Source: an uncultured Veillonella sp.
Lineage (GTDB): Bacteria > Bacillota > Negativicutes > Veillonellales > Veillonellaceae
Assembly (NCBI RefSeq): GCF_900545795.1
Contig: NZ_URAR01000001.1
Coordinates: 1 to 64,000 of the forward strand
Direction: 5' to 3'
Length of the DNA stretch: 64,000 nucleotides
Part shown: positions 49,018 through 59,076 of the stretch, piece after piece
How the letters are laid out: each line of letters begins with the position of its first letter
Numbering within the stretch: position 1 is the first letter of the stretch
Position numbers and translations under genes: made by a program
The notes under the pieces: model-generated
Told to the model about the DNA's origin: nothing
What the model saw: only the letters and a program-made list of their open reading frames with translations
The model's database searches: none

Positions 49018-52000
49018 TTATTTAGCTGCAATTAAAGCTTCTAATCTAGCTAGACGAGTTTTTAATTCTTCATTATCAGCCTGTAATAGATTCATGGCCT
49101 TTTCTTGAGATTCCAATTTATTAGCCATTTCAGTCTTGCTCATATTAGTGTATGGAGAGGAGTCACCAAATCGGAAGGATACGCCAGCATTGTATTGATC
49201 ATTGGAGTTACCAACTGTTGCCCCTAAGCTGAACATTACATCGTCATTGGCACGATAGAACGCACCAAGAGCCGCTGCATGTTCACCTTTGTAGCCACCA
49301 AAACCTACGGCAAAGCTTAATTTATCATCGGAATCAAAATCTAATGGATGAAGTGCTGCTAAAGCGGCAGAACCAGCTGCTACTTTATCTACGCGATTGC
49401 TCAAACGATTTACTGCAGAACCTACCTTGTTAACGCCTTGAGCTACTTCATTTAATTGATTCATATTCACTGCATCAGTGCCATTAACACCAGGTGCTAC
49501 ATCAGTAATCGTTTTATTGCCAGCATTTAAACCATTTTCAGAGATATATGTATTGCCACCAACTACTACTTTATCAGTATTTACTGTACCCGTAGTGATG
49601 GAGTCACCTGTAATCTTTGTAGAGCCTTCACCATTGGCATTATTTACTGTAATACCATCTTTATCGATGATTGTATTACCACCAATTGTCGCTTTTTCAG
49701 TAGTCAGCTCTTTGCCATTATTATTAATAGCTGTGTTAATTTTAGAAATATCGCCTGCAATATGTTCAGCTAAACCTTGTAATTGACCTTCTGTAGCCGC
49801 ACGGTCAGCTTTAATAGTTTCAGGTTTATCTGGAGTCCAAGTTGTATTAGTTAAACCAGTGATTTCACCTTTACCATCTTTACCATCAATAGCTACTTGA
49901 CCAACTTGTGCCTTCTCTTCAAGGCTTACTTTGGTTGAGCCATCAGCTTGCGCTTCTACTTTTACGCCAGTTTCAACATCGCCTACTACATTAAGTTTTG
50001 CATTGCCATTTTCATCAGTTTTAATAAATGTGTTTACATTTTGAATCGCTTTAGTAGCAGTTTCATCTAAGCCGATAGATACTTGAGCACCCTCTCCAGT
50101 AGAGGTTACGTCAACTTTTGTGAAAGAACCACCAACGAAGTTTACTTTTTTCGCGCCACTAATGGTAGCTTTATCATCACCACCACCTTGGATAGTCCAA
50201 GCTCCTGCTTGACTTAAGCTTGTAGGATCTACACCTAAAGTTTCAGCCAATTTAGTAGCATCAATACCGTAGGAAATCACATTACCTTCCCGTGTAATAG
50301 TTAATCCTTTATCAGCCTCTTTTACATCAAAGGTAATTTCTGGTGCTGTATCACCATCAAGAGCAATGGTTGCGCCTTCACTATCTGCAGTGCCACCTTT
50401 AATTTTAAAGCCTTGTGCTAATTTACTAGAAAGAGAATCACCAGCATTAGTTACATCTGATTTAGTAGCAATATTTTCGATAGTAAATGTTTCATTGTCA
50501 TTGCGACTAATTGTCAATGTATTACCTTCAAGCTTAGCACCTGTAATGTATTTATCTTGCAAACCATCTATAGTTACCGTACCAGTTTCACCATTAGACT
50601 CTGTATTTAATGTAATCGTTCCGGTGCCATCAGTATTATATGTAGCGGTACCATTTTTTACTACTGTATCAATCGCATTAATCGTATATTTTGTATAACC
50701 AGCTGTCACATCAGTATCAATGGAGCTAATGTTAGTGCCTTTTACCATTTCTACTTTAACCGCTTTTAACTGCGCTACGTTCACCGCATCAGTGTCTAAG
50801 GAACCAGCTGCTACATTGGTAATTTGACGAGTATTCGCTGTTTTAGAGCTTGTGGCGGCTGTACCAACAGAAACGGCACCAAAAGTAGATTTCCAAGTTG
50901 CTGACTCATCAGTAGCATCAGCATTAGTCAATGGATTATAGCCTAGTTTTTCGCCTGCAGCGCGGTCAGTTACAGATTGAGCGCCAAGAGCTACACCGCT
51001 ATCATGCTTAGCAACAGCACTTCTCCCTAGGGCTAAGCTATCAAAATTCTTAGCAGAACTAGAGCGACCAAGGGCTGTACTGTTCTGGAATAATGCTTTC
51101 GCACCATAACCAACAGCAGTGGCATTTGACCCTTGTGTGTTGGCCAAACCACCAATCACTACGCTACTATGCCCTGATTCTGGCTTTTCTGTATTAAGTT
51201 CGCCGGTATCCTTATAGACAGGGCCAACCTTACTTTCTGCCTTATAACCTATGGCCACAGTGCTTTGATTAGGCGCCTTAGCTAAATTACCAATGGCAAT
51301 AGCAAATTGATCATTAGATGACGCTTCTTTACCCAATGCTATGGCACCTGTATTAGTCGCCGAAGCCTTTGGCCCAATAGCAATGGAATTAGAACCTGTA
51401 GCTCCATCATTAGCAATGTTGCTTCCTGTACCTTTTTCTGTGGAATTAACAGACATATATTTTACAGGTGTAATGGAGTCAATTTTTGCTTTAACCTCAT
51501 TAGATAAGCCCACAATCATGCCATTAGCCGCTGCTGTAGTAGTCACATTGCCATCACCAGTAATGCTGAAGTTTTGAGTAGCTAAGTTCACTGTACCTGT
51601 GCCAACATTACCACTGAATTTTAAGTTAACATTACCAGCATTTTTAGCTAATGTAGCTACATTTTTTAACTGTGCTACGTTCACCGCATCCGTATCTTCA
51701 GTACCAGCTGCCACATTGATAATCTGACGAGTCAATGCTCCAGATTTACCAACAGAAACTGCACCACCAACAGATTTCCACGTTGGGGAGGTTAAGCTAG
51801 AATTTTGACCGGTCAATGGGTCATAGCCAACAGAGCCAGCAGCACGATCGGCCAAGGATTCCCAACCTAATGCCACAGAACTAGTAGCCGAAGCATTCGC
51901 CAATGGCCCTAATGCCATGGACACATCACCTGTAGTTGCTGCTTGATCGCCTAAAGCAACAGAGCTTCTAGCGTCAGCCTTTACATCACTACCAATAGCA

Positions 52001-52503
52001 ATGGCTTGTGGCTTTTCAGCTTTTGCCTTAGTCCCAATAGCAACGCCTTTATTGAGCGATGCTGACGTATTATCCCCAATGGCCACTGCATAGCCATTAG
52101 CAAATGCATTTTGGCCAATCGCTACGCTTAATGAGCCATCAGATTTAGAGTTTGTACCAATGGCGATTGAATCATTCTCATCAGTATATGCATTGGTACC
52201 AATCGCAATAGCATTCATAGCATGTGCCTGTGCCGTACTACCAATAGCCACAGCAGCAATGCCTGCTACTTCTGATTTTTTACCAATAGCAATAGACTGA
52301 TTATATAAAGCCTTAGCGTCTTCACCAATAGCGATAGAGTCCTCAGTATTAACTGACGCCCTTGAGCCTGTACCAAGAGCTACCCCTCTACCTGTACCAA
52401 CTGTATTATCAGCAGCCCATACAGCCGTTGTGACACTGCCAGTTACAGCAGCTACTGCCAATGCTAAACCTAATTTTTTCATTTGTTTTAAATCTTGAGA
52501 CAC
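49018..52503 (-). CDS. Trimeric autotransporter adhesin (YadA/Hag-like), third copy
   Basis: 1161 residues, GTG start after GGAGGAG. Signal peptide (to about residue 30, TTAVWA), two YadA-like head regions (about 35-240 and 365-560; repeats such as SIAIGEDAKALYNQSIAIG and VALGDQAATTGDVSMALG), necks with DAVNVAQLK, a long stalk with Trp-ring/FxG-like and GIN-like stalk segments, final neck DAVNMNQLNEVAQG, trimeric anchor (about 1041-1112, ending VSFRFGDSS) and a 49-residue coiled-coil tail. No collagen-like block, unlike the tandem pair at 14-20 kb. Outer-membrane surface adhesin; ligand unknown. Confidence 0.94.
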   Translation of the reverse strand: MSQDLKQMKKLGLALAVAAVTGSVTTAVWAADNTVGTGRGVALGTGSRASVNTEDSIAIGEDAKALYNQSIAIGKKSEVAGIAAVAIGSTAQAHAMNAIAIGTNAYTDENDSIAIGTNSKSDGSLSVAIGQNAFANGYAVAIGDNTSASLNKGVAIGTKAKAEKPQAIAIGSDVKADARSSVALGDQAATTGDVSMALGPLANASATSSVALGWESLADRAAGSVGYDPLTGQNSSLTSPTWKSVGGAVSVGKSGALTRQIINVAAGTEDTDAVNVAQLKNVATLAKNAGNVNLKFSGNVGTGTVNLATQNFSITGDGNVTTTAAANGMIVGLSNEVKAKIDSITPVKYMSVNSTEKGTGSNIANDGATGSNSIAIGPKASATNTGAIALGKEASSNDQFAIAIGNLAKAPNQSTVAIGYKAESKVGPVYKDTGELNTEKPESGHSSVVIGGLANTQGSNATAVGYGAKALFQNSTALGRSSSAKNFDSLALGRSAVAKHDSGVALGAQSVTDRAAGEKLGYNPLTNADATDESATWKSTFGAVSVGTAATSSKTANTRQITNVAAGSLDTDAVNVAQLKAVKVEMVKGTNISSIDTDVTAGYTKYTINAIDTVVKNGTATYNTDGTGTITLNTESNGETGTVTIDGLQDKYITGAKLEGNTLTISRNDNETFTIENIATKSDVTNAGDSLSSKLAQGFKIKGGTADSEGATIALDGDTAPEITFDVKEADKGLTITREGNVISYGIDATKLAETLGVDPTSLSQAGAWTIQGGGDDKATISGAKKVNFVGGSFTKVDVTSTGEGAQVSIGLDETATKAIQNVNTFIKTDENGNAKLNVVGDVETGVKVEAQADGSTKVSLEEKAQVGQVAIDGKDGKGEITGLTNTTWTPDKPETIKADRAATEGQLQGLAEHIAGDISKINTAINNNGKELTTEKATIGGNTIIDKDGITVNNANGEGSTKITGDSITTGTVNTDKVVVGGNTYISENGLNAGNKTITDVAPGVNGTDAVNMNQLNEVAQGVNKVGSAVNRLSNRVDKVAAGSAALAALHPLDFDSDDKLSFAVGFGGYKGEHAAALGAFYRANDDVMFSLGATVGNSNDQYNAGVSFRFGDSSPYTNMSKTEMANKLESQEKAMNLLQADNEELKTRLARLEALIAAK

Positions 52504-52906
52504 GTAAGTTCTCCTCCATTTTCACTTGAATTTTAAATTTCATTACATTAGAAGGATATAATTTTTCTTGTATTTCTTATGAATGTACCCTTCAACAACA
52601 TAAGAGTTTTATTTTTGATTTTAAATTTTCATTCTATATGAAATACCATTAATCATTTATATTTTTTATAACTTAATGAAAATTTCATATGTATTGCACT
52701 AATATGTTAATTGATTTTATTCAATATAGTCAACTATAAAAATTGTGTCAAATCGATTCCAAGTCCACTGTATAAAAACATTTTTAATTTTTGATTTTTT
52801 ATTTCAAATTAATATGCATAAATAAATAGTCTTCACTTTTTTCAATATATTTTCTCCAGTGTACATTCCCCCTCATTTACACGTATTGTTAAATTTTAAA
52901 ATATAA
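52504..52906. other. AT-rich spacer upstream of the third adhesin
   Basis: About 80 per cent A/T with no gene or RNA element recognised. It must hold the adhesin promoter, but no clear -35/-10 pair stands out. Confidence 0.4.
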
Positions 52907-52997
52907 AAAAGCAACCTTTATATTATAGTTTTATTTCCCTTAAATTCACTTAAATAACAGAATTTAAAGTAAAAACTATCTACAAAAGGTTGCTTTT
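52907..52997 (-). terminator. Long hairpin terminator downstream of ade
   Basis: AAAAGCAACCTT (52907-52918) pairs with AAGGTTGCTTTT (52986-52997), and an inner ATAGTTTT/AAAACTAT helix extends it. It lies about 190 bases after the ade stop; I see no gene or repeat in 52998-53184. Confidence 0.65.
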
Positions 52998-53184
52998 AAA
53001 CTTTTATTTATAGGTAATATTCATTTAAATGATATCATTCACAACAAATCTTACTTCCAAGAAAATTCCTACTGAGACTCCTACGCCATCTTTTTTAACG
53101 CGCACTGTCCCAAACTGTTCACTCAGTCCGTACAGCTTATATCATGCCTGCACAGCACGGTATGATTCTTTGATATTATGCGAA

Positions 53185-54921
53185 TTACGCTTCAATTAAA
53201 GGAATAATACACTGTTTCTTTACATCAATTAAGCCTTTATCGGTTACTTTCACATAAGGACTTACTGGTAGACCTAAAGTACTTAAGGACATAATGACAT
53301 TACTATGCTCATAGCCTAAGCCATGAAGGGCGTTCACCACGTTTTGAATATCAAGGGCTAAGTCAGTCATAGGGCCATTATATAAAATCCCTGCAATCTT
53401 AAGCGGGGCAAATGCTAGAATCTCTTCATTTTCTACTACAATATAACCACCTTGCTCAGCCACAACGGTATTTGCTGCTAAGGCCATATCAGCTTTAGTT
53501 TGCCCCAAAACGAGCAAATTATGATGATCATGAGCATAGGTAGTGGCTGCTGCACCACGCTTCAATGCATTGCCACCAACTAAAGCAAAGCCACGATTTC
53601 CATTTTTCCCATGACGCTCAATGACACAAGCTAACGCATAAGGCGTCTCTTCCCACTGAAGCTCATAATTGCGCACGGGAACCTCTACTGATTGTCGCTC
53701 AATGAAAGTAGTTCCATCCTGCACTTTCATAAGCACGCAATTAACAGTCCCCTCTTTAATAGGCGCTTTAACGGTAAAATCATCGGCACTTAGTTCCGGC
53801 ACATGCACACTATTCATATATGGTGCATACAAGCTTTCGGTAGCCGCTTTGATAGACTCTACACTAGCTGAATCAGCTTCATACTTCATGGTCTTAGCAT
53901 ATTCTAATTTGCCTAAACGATATACGGAGTTAATGGCAAATGAGTCTAATGAATCTAGTACAATAAAGTCCGCTAACAAACCAGGCGCAATAGCACCACG
54001 ATCATATAGGCGCATGCGCTTAGCTGGCGTATAAGTAGTTACATAAATCGCTTCTTCTGGTGTCAAACCAAGCCCCATAGCCTTGCGCACTAGCGCATCT
54101 AAATGACCTATATTTACAAAATCATGAGGCATAGTGTCATCCGTAACGATGGCAAAGTGCTCAAACAAATTATTAAACTTTAAATAATCTATATTTTCTT
54201 GACGCAAAGTCTTATTTTGAAGCTGTACAAACATGCCATTTTGAATACGTGCTTCCATGCGCTCTGGCGTTTGTTCTGTATGATCCGCGCCCACCCCTTG
54301 ATATAAGATTTTTGCTAATTCTAAATCCATAAATGCAGGGCAATGTCCTTCAATAGGCAGTTCTGGGCGCAGTGTGCGGCAAAGAGATACTAAACGTCTA
54401 GTCTTTGACTGCTCATCATTAATTAAATCACGGCAATTCATGACTTCCCCAAAGCAAATGGTTTGTTCATGTTCTAATAATTCCCGAACCTCTGCTTCAT
54501 CAATAATGCCACCAGTAGTTTCAAGCTCTTCACTAGTAGATGGCACAGAGCTAGGAATGGCTAATTTGACGTCTACACCACAATGCTCGCCATCCTTTAA
54601 CATAGTTTTAATGCCTTCAACGCCATACACATTGGCAATTTCATGAGGCTCTGCAATCAAGGTAGTTACACCATGTTTCAATACTTCCTTAGCAAACCAA
54701 GTAGGCGTTGTCATGGAGCTTTCAATATGCATGTGACAATCTATAAGACCTGGCACAATATATTGTCCACTAACATCGAGGCATTCACCGTCGAAATCAT
54801 GTTGACTGACATCGCCAATATAGAAAAATTTGCCGTCTACTATAACTACATCAGCTTCAATAAATTTTTTAAAATATGCATTGTAAACTTGCCCATGCTT
54901 TAAAATCAAATCACATTTCAT
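53185..54921 (-). CDS. ade: Adenine deaminase
   Basis: Converts adenine to hypoxanthine and ammonia. 578 residues, the usual two-domain amidohydrolase. Metal-site motifs: PGLIDCHMHIESS, AEPHEIANVYG, ICFGEVMN, GHCPAF and TDDTMPHD. ATG 54921 is chosen (seven bases after AAAGGAG) over the GTG one codon earlier. It begins 64 bases after the purine permease gene, forming a purine import and salvage operon. Confidence 0.95.
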   Translation of the reverse strand: MKCDLILKHGQVYNAYFKKFIEADVVIVDGKFFYIGDVSQHDFDGECLDVSGQYIVPGLIDCHMHIESSMTTPTWFAKEVLKHGVTTLIAEPHEIANVYGVEGIKTMLKDGEHCGVDVKLAIPSSVPSTSEELETTGGIIDEAEVRELLEHEQTICFGEVMNCRDLINDEQSKTRRLVSLCRTLRPELPIEGHCPAFMDLELAKILYQGVGADHTEQTPERMEARIQNGMFVQLQNKTLRQENIDYLKFNNLFEHFAIVTDDTMPHDFVNIGHLDALVRKAMGLGLTPEEAIYVTTYTPAKRMRLYDRGAIAPGLLADFIVLDSLDSFAINSVYRLGKLEYAKTMKYEADSASVESIKAATESLYAPYMNSVHVPELSADDFTVKAPIKEGTVNCVLMKVQDGTTFIERQSVEVPVRNYELQWEETPYALACVIERHGKNGNRGFALVGGNALKRGAAATTYAHDHHNLLVLGQTKADMALAANTVVAEQGGYIVVENEEILAFAPLKIAGILYNGPMTDLALDIQNVVNALHGLGYEHSNVIMSLSTLGLPVSPYVKVTDKGLIDVKKQCIIPLIEA

Positions 54922-54985
54922 CACAGATCTCCTTTATATTAGCCCCTTTATTTACAGGCTACTTATGCTGTCATCATATATCCAT

Positions 54986-56344
54986 CTATTTTACACCGGC
55001 AATACTATAAAAATACACTAAGAATAAAATAGCCATTAAATAGTGACCCAAACGTAATTCAGCCATGCGATTTGACGCCAACTTAATTACAACATAGGTA
55101 ATAAACGCAAGGGCAATACCATTCGCAATATTAAAGGTATACACTGTAAACGCAATACATATAAAAGCAGGCAAATATTCAGCCATATCTTCAAAGTCTA
55201 AATTGCGTAAACCGCGAAGCATACTAATCCCAACATATACTAAAATTGGCGCTGTAGCCGCTGCCGGAATCATAAGGGCGATTGGAGTAATCAATAAAGA
55301 TAGAAGGAATAGCACGGCACTTGTAATGGCTGTCAAACCACTGCGACCACCAGCCTCTACACCAGAACCTGATTCGAGATACGTAATTAACACTGGAATG
55401 GTAAACAAGGATCCTAAAGTCGCCGCTACAGAGTCTACTAAAAATACTTTATGAAGACCTGGCAAATCACCATTTTCATCTAAAAAGCCTGCTTTACCAC
55501 CAATCCCAATGGCTGTACCAAAACTAGAGAAGAAATCTGGCAAGAAGAAGGCAAAGAGGAATGGTAAATACTTAATATCCAAAGCTCCCATCAAATCAAA
55601 ATGAAGTACTACATTGCTGATGCCATCAGGTAAGCTAAAGAATGTAGTAGGAACCTTGGTGACCCCCATAGGAATACCAATCAAAGTCGCTAGCACAATA
55701 CTGTATAGTGCACCACCTTTTATATTGCGTGCTTGGAAAATAATAAGCAATAAAAAGCCAATGGCCGCTAATAATACGGTTGGCTGTGTTAAGTCCCCAA
55801 AAGCAAAGGCTGTTTTCTTCGCATTAGCAATAATGATGTGGGCATTGCGAAGTCCAATAACAGCTAAGAAAAGACCTACACCAGCGCTGATGGATATTTT
55901 AACGCCCTTAGGAATTACATTAACAATAGCATCGCGAATCCCCAGCACAGTAACTAAAATAAATAAAATACCGCTTAAAAATACAATAGCTGAGGCAATG
56001 CCTACACTTACATGCTGTAATTGAATAAGGGTAATGGAGAAAATCGCTACACTGCCCATACCTGGTGCCAATACAAATGGTCGATTCGTATACAGCCCCA
56101 TAGCTACAGAGGTAAGGAAAATCATGAAGACCATGGCAGTTAAAATTTCACCAGCAGGAAGACCTGCTTCCCCCATCATCTTTGGCACAACCGCTAGCAC
56201 ATAGGCCATAGTCGTAAACGTTGTTATCCCTGCAATAATCTCGGTAGACACCGATGTGCCTAAGGCTGATAACTTAAATTGACGCTCTAAAAAACTTGTT
56301 GAATTAGGATTCGGTGATCCTGTTGGTTCTACTTGAACTCCCAT
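54986..56344 (-). CDS. NCS2 family purine permease (AzgA-like)
   Basis: 452 residues, about twelve to fourteen hydrophobic segments. Hallmarks of the guanine/hypoxanthine/adenine branch: EIIAGITTFTTMAYVLAV, NRPFVLAPGMGSVAIFS, FFLPDFFSSFGTAIGIGGKAG, ESGSGVEAGGRSGLTAI. First gene of the operon with ade, so adenine or hypoxanthine is a likely substrate. Preceded by a promoter at 56505-56477 and a leader with a strong basal stem. Confidence 0.9.
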   Translation of the reverse strand: MGVQVEPTGSPNPNSTSFLERQFKLSALGTSVSTEIIAGITTFTTMAYVLAVVPKMMGEAGLPAGEILTAMVFMIFLTSVAMGLYTNRPFVLAPGMGSVAIFSITLIQLQHVSVGIASAIVFLSGILFILVTVLGIRDAIVNVIPKGVKISISAGVGLFLAVIGLRNAHIIIANAKKTAFAFGDLTQPTVLLAAIGFLLLIIFQARNIKGGALYSIVLATLIGIPMGVTKVPTTFFSLPDGISNVVLHFDLMGALDIKYLPFLFAFFLPDFFSSFGTAIGIGGKAGFLDENGDLPGLHKVFLVDSVAATLGSLFTIPVLITYLESGSGVEAGGRSGLTAITSAVLFLLSLLITPIALMIPAAATAPILVYVGISMLRGLRNLDFEDMAEYLPAFICIAFTVYTFNIANGIALAFITYVVIKLASNRMAELRLGHYLMAILFLVYFYSIAGVK

Positions 56345-56405
56345 ACATAATGCCCCTTTCTTAATACATACTTACATACAATTACTCATATCTACTTACT
56401 TACAC

Positions 56406-56505
56406 TAAGTCTTATAAACCAATACCTGGAACGTACTATCAGGAAAAGAGCCTTATACTATAGACTTATTAAGAACATTATAGACCTCGGTGAGAACGAG
56501 GGCAA
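56406..56505 (-). promoter_or_regulatory. Promoter and aptamer-like leader of the purine permease operon
   Basis: On the minus strand TTGCCC (56505-56500), 17 bases, TATAAT (56482-56477). The transcript would begin near 56470 and fold at once: TAAGTCT-ATA (56468-56459) with TAT-A-AGACTTA (56416-56406), enclosing about 42 bases that contain CCTG/CAGG and CCA/TGG helices. The size resembles purine aptamers, but the conserved purine-riboswitch loops and junction are absent. Confidence 0.5.
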
Positions 56506-56506
56506 G

Positions 56507-56534
56507 AAAAAGAACCCTTAGAAGGGTTCTTTTT
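56507..56534. terminator. Terminator after the nucleoside hydrolase remnant
   Basis: AAAAAGAACCCTT (56507-56519) pairs with AAGGGTTCTTTTT (56522-56534). T-runs on both strands; it separates the unknown cluster and remnant from the permease promoter. Confidence 0.88.
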
Positions 56535-56605
56535 GTTTTGTGAAATTAAAAGTTAAGATTAGACTTAGGTCCTATAAAATCCAACTGCTAATATGAGATA
56601 ACATA

Positions 56606-56896
56606 TTACTTATTCTCGATGTTAGACTTACCTAAATTTTCCTTAAGAATCTGAACAAATTTATCTACATCAGCATTTAATGCTACTTTAGCAGTAATTG
56701 AATCTTTAAACTTTTTCGTATTATGAATATCCGCTACCATCCGACCATCGCAAAGACCGCCGGAAATATCAATATCAACATTAGCATCTACAAGCTCTGT
56801 GATGACTGATGGATCCATTAAATACGCAATAGCCAAGGCATCATGGATTGGCGCCATATGATTATCATAGCGATATAAAAAACTATGAGCTACTGT
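56606..56896 (-). pseudogene. C-terminal remnant of an inosine-uridine nucleoside hydrolase
   Basis: About 96 readable codons, starting directly after an in-frame TGA (56899-56897): VAHSFLYRYDN, then MAPIHDALAIAYLMDPSV and DIDISGGLCDGRMVADIHN, matching the final third of nucleoside hydrolases (PLHDPxAVAYLxDP, then the exSG..GxTVxD strand). The N-terminal two thirds, including the DxDxxxDD metal site, are missing. The ATG at 56857 could express an 83-residue piece, but it would lack the active site. Purine genes follow downstream, consistent with decay of one step of purine salvage. Confidence 0.8.
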
Positions 56897-56913
56897 TCAA
56901 CTAAGTCATACAT

Positions 56914-57507
56914 CTACATCAATCGCCCCTCCATCTGCCACTGCCCCACTTCTGCATAAGCGCTTAGCAACGCATTTTTCTCCTCTATTTGCAGTGTTAC
57001 AACAGCTTGAGTGCCATCTTCTAATCCCATATTTGCAATAAAGAGTTTTTCTAATTTTTCTACAAAGACGCTCACAATAGTAGGGTTCCCATTAGCCCCC
57101 ACTAGTTTCTTAATAACTAAATTATTGCGCTCTGCATAGTCTCTAGTCCAGCTTTCTACAATAAATTTGGCCTGATAACATTGCTCCAATTCTACAGGAT
57201 CCCGTACCACTCCATATTCATTATACGAAAGGGCTTGTTCAAACATGTCCTTCTCTTTACTATCTAAGTCCTTTGCCCACTGTTCCGCCAGCTTAAATGC
57301 CCTAATATACAGTGTGCGAGAACTGTTATCCTGCCGACATAATGCCACATACTCACCAGTTGTACTTTGTAAGTAAATAGAACTAGACCCTTCTGTATCT
57401 ATATCTCTAAGCAAGGTATTAAACTCAATATCTACGCTTAATAATTCCTTAACCTTTTCAACTAACAACCGCTCTATATTACTGCGATTCATTACAATTT
57501 TACTCAT
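56914..57507 (-). CDS. Uncharacterised protein, third gene of an unknown cluster
   Basis: 197 residues, soluble, no signal peptide. SD AAAGGAG seven bases before ATG 57507. I know no family. Parts (SSSIYLQSTTGEYVALCRQD, FEQALSYNEYGVVRD, AKFIVESWTRDYAERNNLVIKK) resemble in order the RSKSGDYFIACNQD, LEYNEALEILNGRFG and LEEIVKAYLDEQGYTYKKA segments of the upstream 506-residue protein, so it may be a single-domain relative. It starts 48 bases after that gene and 17 bases before the nucleoside hydrolase remnant. Confidence 0.75.
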   Translation of the reverse strand: MSKIVMNRSNIERLLVEKVKELLSVDIEFNTLLRDIDTEGSSSIYLQSTTGEYVALCRQDNSSRTLYIRAFKLAEQWAKDLDSKEKDMFEQALSYNEYGVVRDPVELEQCYQAKFIVESWTRDYAERNNLVIKKLVGANGNPTIVSVFVEKLEKLFIANMGLEDGTQAVVTLQIEEKNALLSAYAEVGQWQMEGRLM

Positions 57508-57555
57508 AATAACACTCCTTTAATGTCCTTATTTTTTAGATACAATTACAATTCA

Positions 57556-59076
57556 TTAAACAGCATAATTAATCTGACTACCATCATACAGCTTCCGCAA
57601 AGCTTCTCGATACACTTCCATATGCACGGTCTTGCGACCTTCCTCCAAGTCAATGTGAAGCCAAGTATTGTCTACAAGTTCCACACTGGCATAGTAAGTT
57701 TCACCATAAGGGGTAACATACACATGGTCACGGCTATGAAGTACTGAATAATCTTGCGGATTCTCAAATTCTTCTATAGGTATGGCTTTCTTATACGTAT
57801 AGCCTTGTTCATCTAAATAAGCTTTTACGATTTCTTCCAGCATTTTTGAAGTAGCTACACGTACATTGCCAAAGCGACCATTTAAAATTTCTAGCGCTTC
57901 ATTATACTCTAGCTTTTCTCTAGCAATTTTATCTATTCTACAATCTAAACTATCTACCCGTTTAAAAATACTAACTAATACATTTTCTCTCCTAGTATCT
58001 TGATTGCAGGCGATAAAATAATCACCACTTTTAGAACGATAATGCATATCCCAAGATTCATCAGCATTGATTTTATTATATTCAATCTTGAGGATTTCTT
58101 CATCACCCAAATAGTCTCGAATTGCATTAGTAAATACAGTTTCAGTGTCCTTCGTCTTCATAATCAGACGCCGAACTGTATGAGTAAAAACAAATTCAAT
58201 GGTCCGCTGATGCTCAAAAATTCGTTCTAGCACTCGTTCTATATGTAGTCTCCTCGACTCGCTAAAAGCCAATAATCGCTGCGGTGCATGCATCTCATAA
58301 AACTTAATGTCAAACTGCTGTTTAGTCCCTTCTTTGCCAACAGTCTCAGTCATTTCAAGAGTCTCTACATTAGGCATGCAACATAAAAATGCCTCGCCGA
58401 ATACATCGGTGCCCACTAATTTAGACGCCAATGTATTATACCGACTGCTTACCGGCTCACCCCCAATCAAATGACTGCGTTCTAACTGGGCCACTTGATG
58501 GCGAAATGTAATAACATGAGTACCGCCACCGCTGACGCGATTCGCTGTAAAAAAGAGCATCTTAGTTGCACTCCAAAGCCCTTTACCAACAATAGCTAAC
58601 ATCTTGGTGCCAGTCTTCACAACAGGCTTTACGCCTTCAGAAAGCGTATCCATCCAAGAACGCTGTGCTTCGTATAGAGCTTGTTCTTGTGCTACAAGTT
58701 GAGGGTCCTTCCGATATACAATAACTAATTGCGCCTTACAAGTCGTATCTGCCTTAGCACTTCCTGTTATCTCAGTTTCCCGGTCTAACGCAACGGTTTC
58801 GCCTCTCTGTGCTACATTTACTTCACCCAGCTCTACATCTTTATCTTCCAAGGTTAGAGCCTTTATTCCCATTGCACCTTTAGGAAAATAATACTCTATA
58901 TATTCAGTCATATTCTGTGGATCAAAATCTTCTACTGCTTCATTATAGACTTTATCGTGAATACCTAGCTTCATCACATAAAACTTAGGGCGAAGCGGAC
59001 TTCCTGCTATGCCAGTAGAAAAACTATTTTGTTGTATCAATCTCTCATCATCTATCATATGCTTATCTTGCTTCAT
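57556..59076 (-). CDS. Uncharacterised protein, two-domain paralogue (second gene of unknown cluster)
   Basis: 506 residues. N-terminal domain (FYVMKLGIHDKVYNEAVEDF .. EYIEYYFPKGAMGI) and C-terminal domain (HTVRRLIMKTKDTETVF, YRSKSGDYFIACNQD, EALEILNGRFGNVRVA, YYASVELVDNTWLHIDLEEGRKTVHMEVY) are shared with the upstream 393-residue protein. Between them is an extra segment (about 125-290) with a hydrophobic stretch MLAIVGKGLWSATKMLFF that may touch a membrane. Its ATG lies inside the last codons of the upstream gene (14-base overlap), so translation is coupled. Function unknown. Confidence 0.78.
   Translation of the reverse strand: MKQDKHMIDDERLIQQNSFSTGIAGSPLRPKFYVMKLGIHDKVYNEAVEDFDPQNMTEYIEYYFPKGAMGIKALTLEDKDVELGEVNVAQRGETVALDRETEITGSAKADTTCKAQLVIVYRKDPQLVAQEQALYEAQRSWMDTLSEGVKPVVKTGTKMLAIVGKGLWSATKMLFFTANRVSGGGTHVITFRHQVAQLERSHLIGGEPVSSRYNTLASKLVGTDVFGEAFLCCMPNVETLEMTETVGKEGTKQQFDIKFYEMHAPQRLLAFSESRRLHIERVLERIFEHQRTIEFVFTHTVRRLIMKTKDTETVFTNAIRDYLGDEEILKIEYNKINADESWDMHYRSKSGDYFIACNQDTRRENVLVSIFKRVDSLDCRIDKIAREKLEYNEALEILNGRFGNVRVATSKMLEEIVKAYLDEQGYTYKKAIPIEEFENPQDYSVLHSRDHVYVTPYGETYYASVELVDNTWLHIDLEEGRKTVHMEVYREALRKLYDGSQINYAV

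Noticed and set aside
56406..56468. Calling the permease leader a purine (xpt/adenine-type) riboswitch
   Set aside because: The closing stem and size fit, but the conserved junction (TATGG, GTTTCTACC, CTA) and loop-loop GG/CC contacts are absent.
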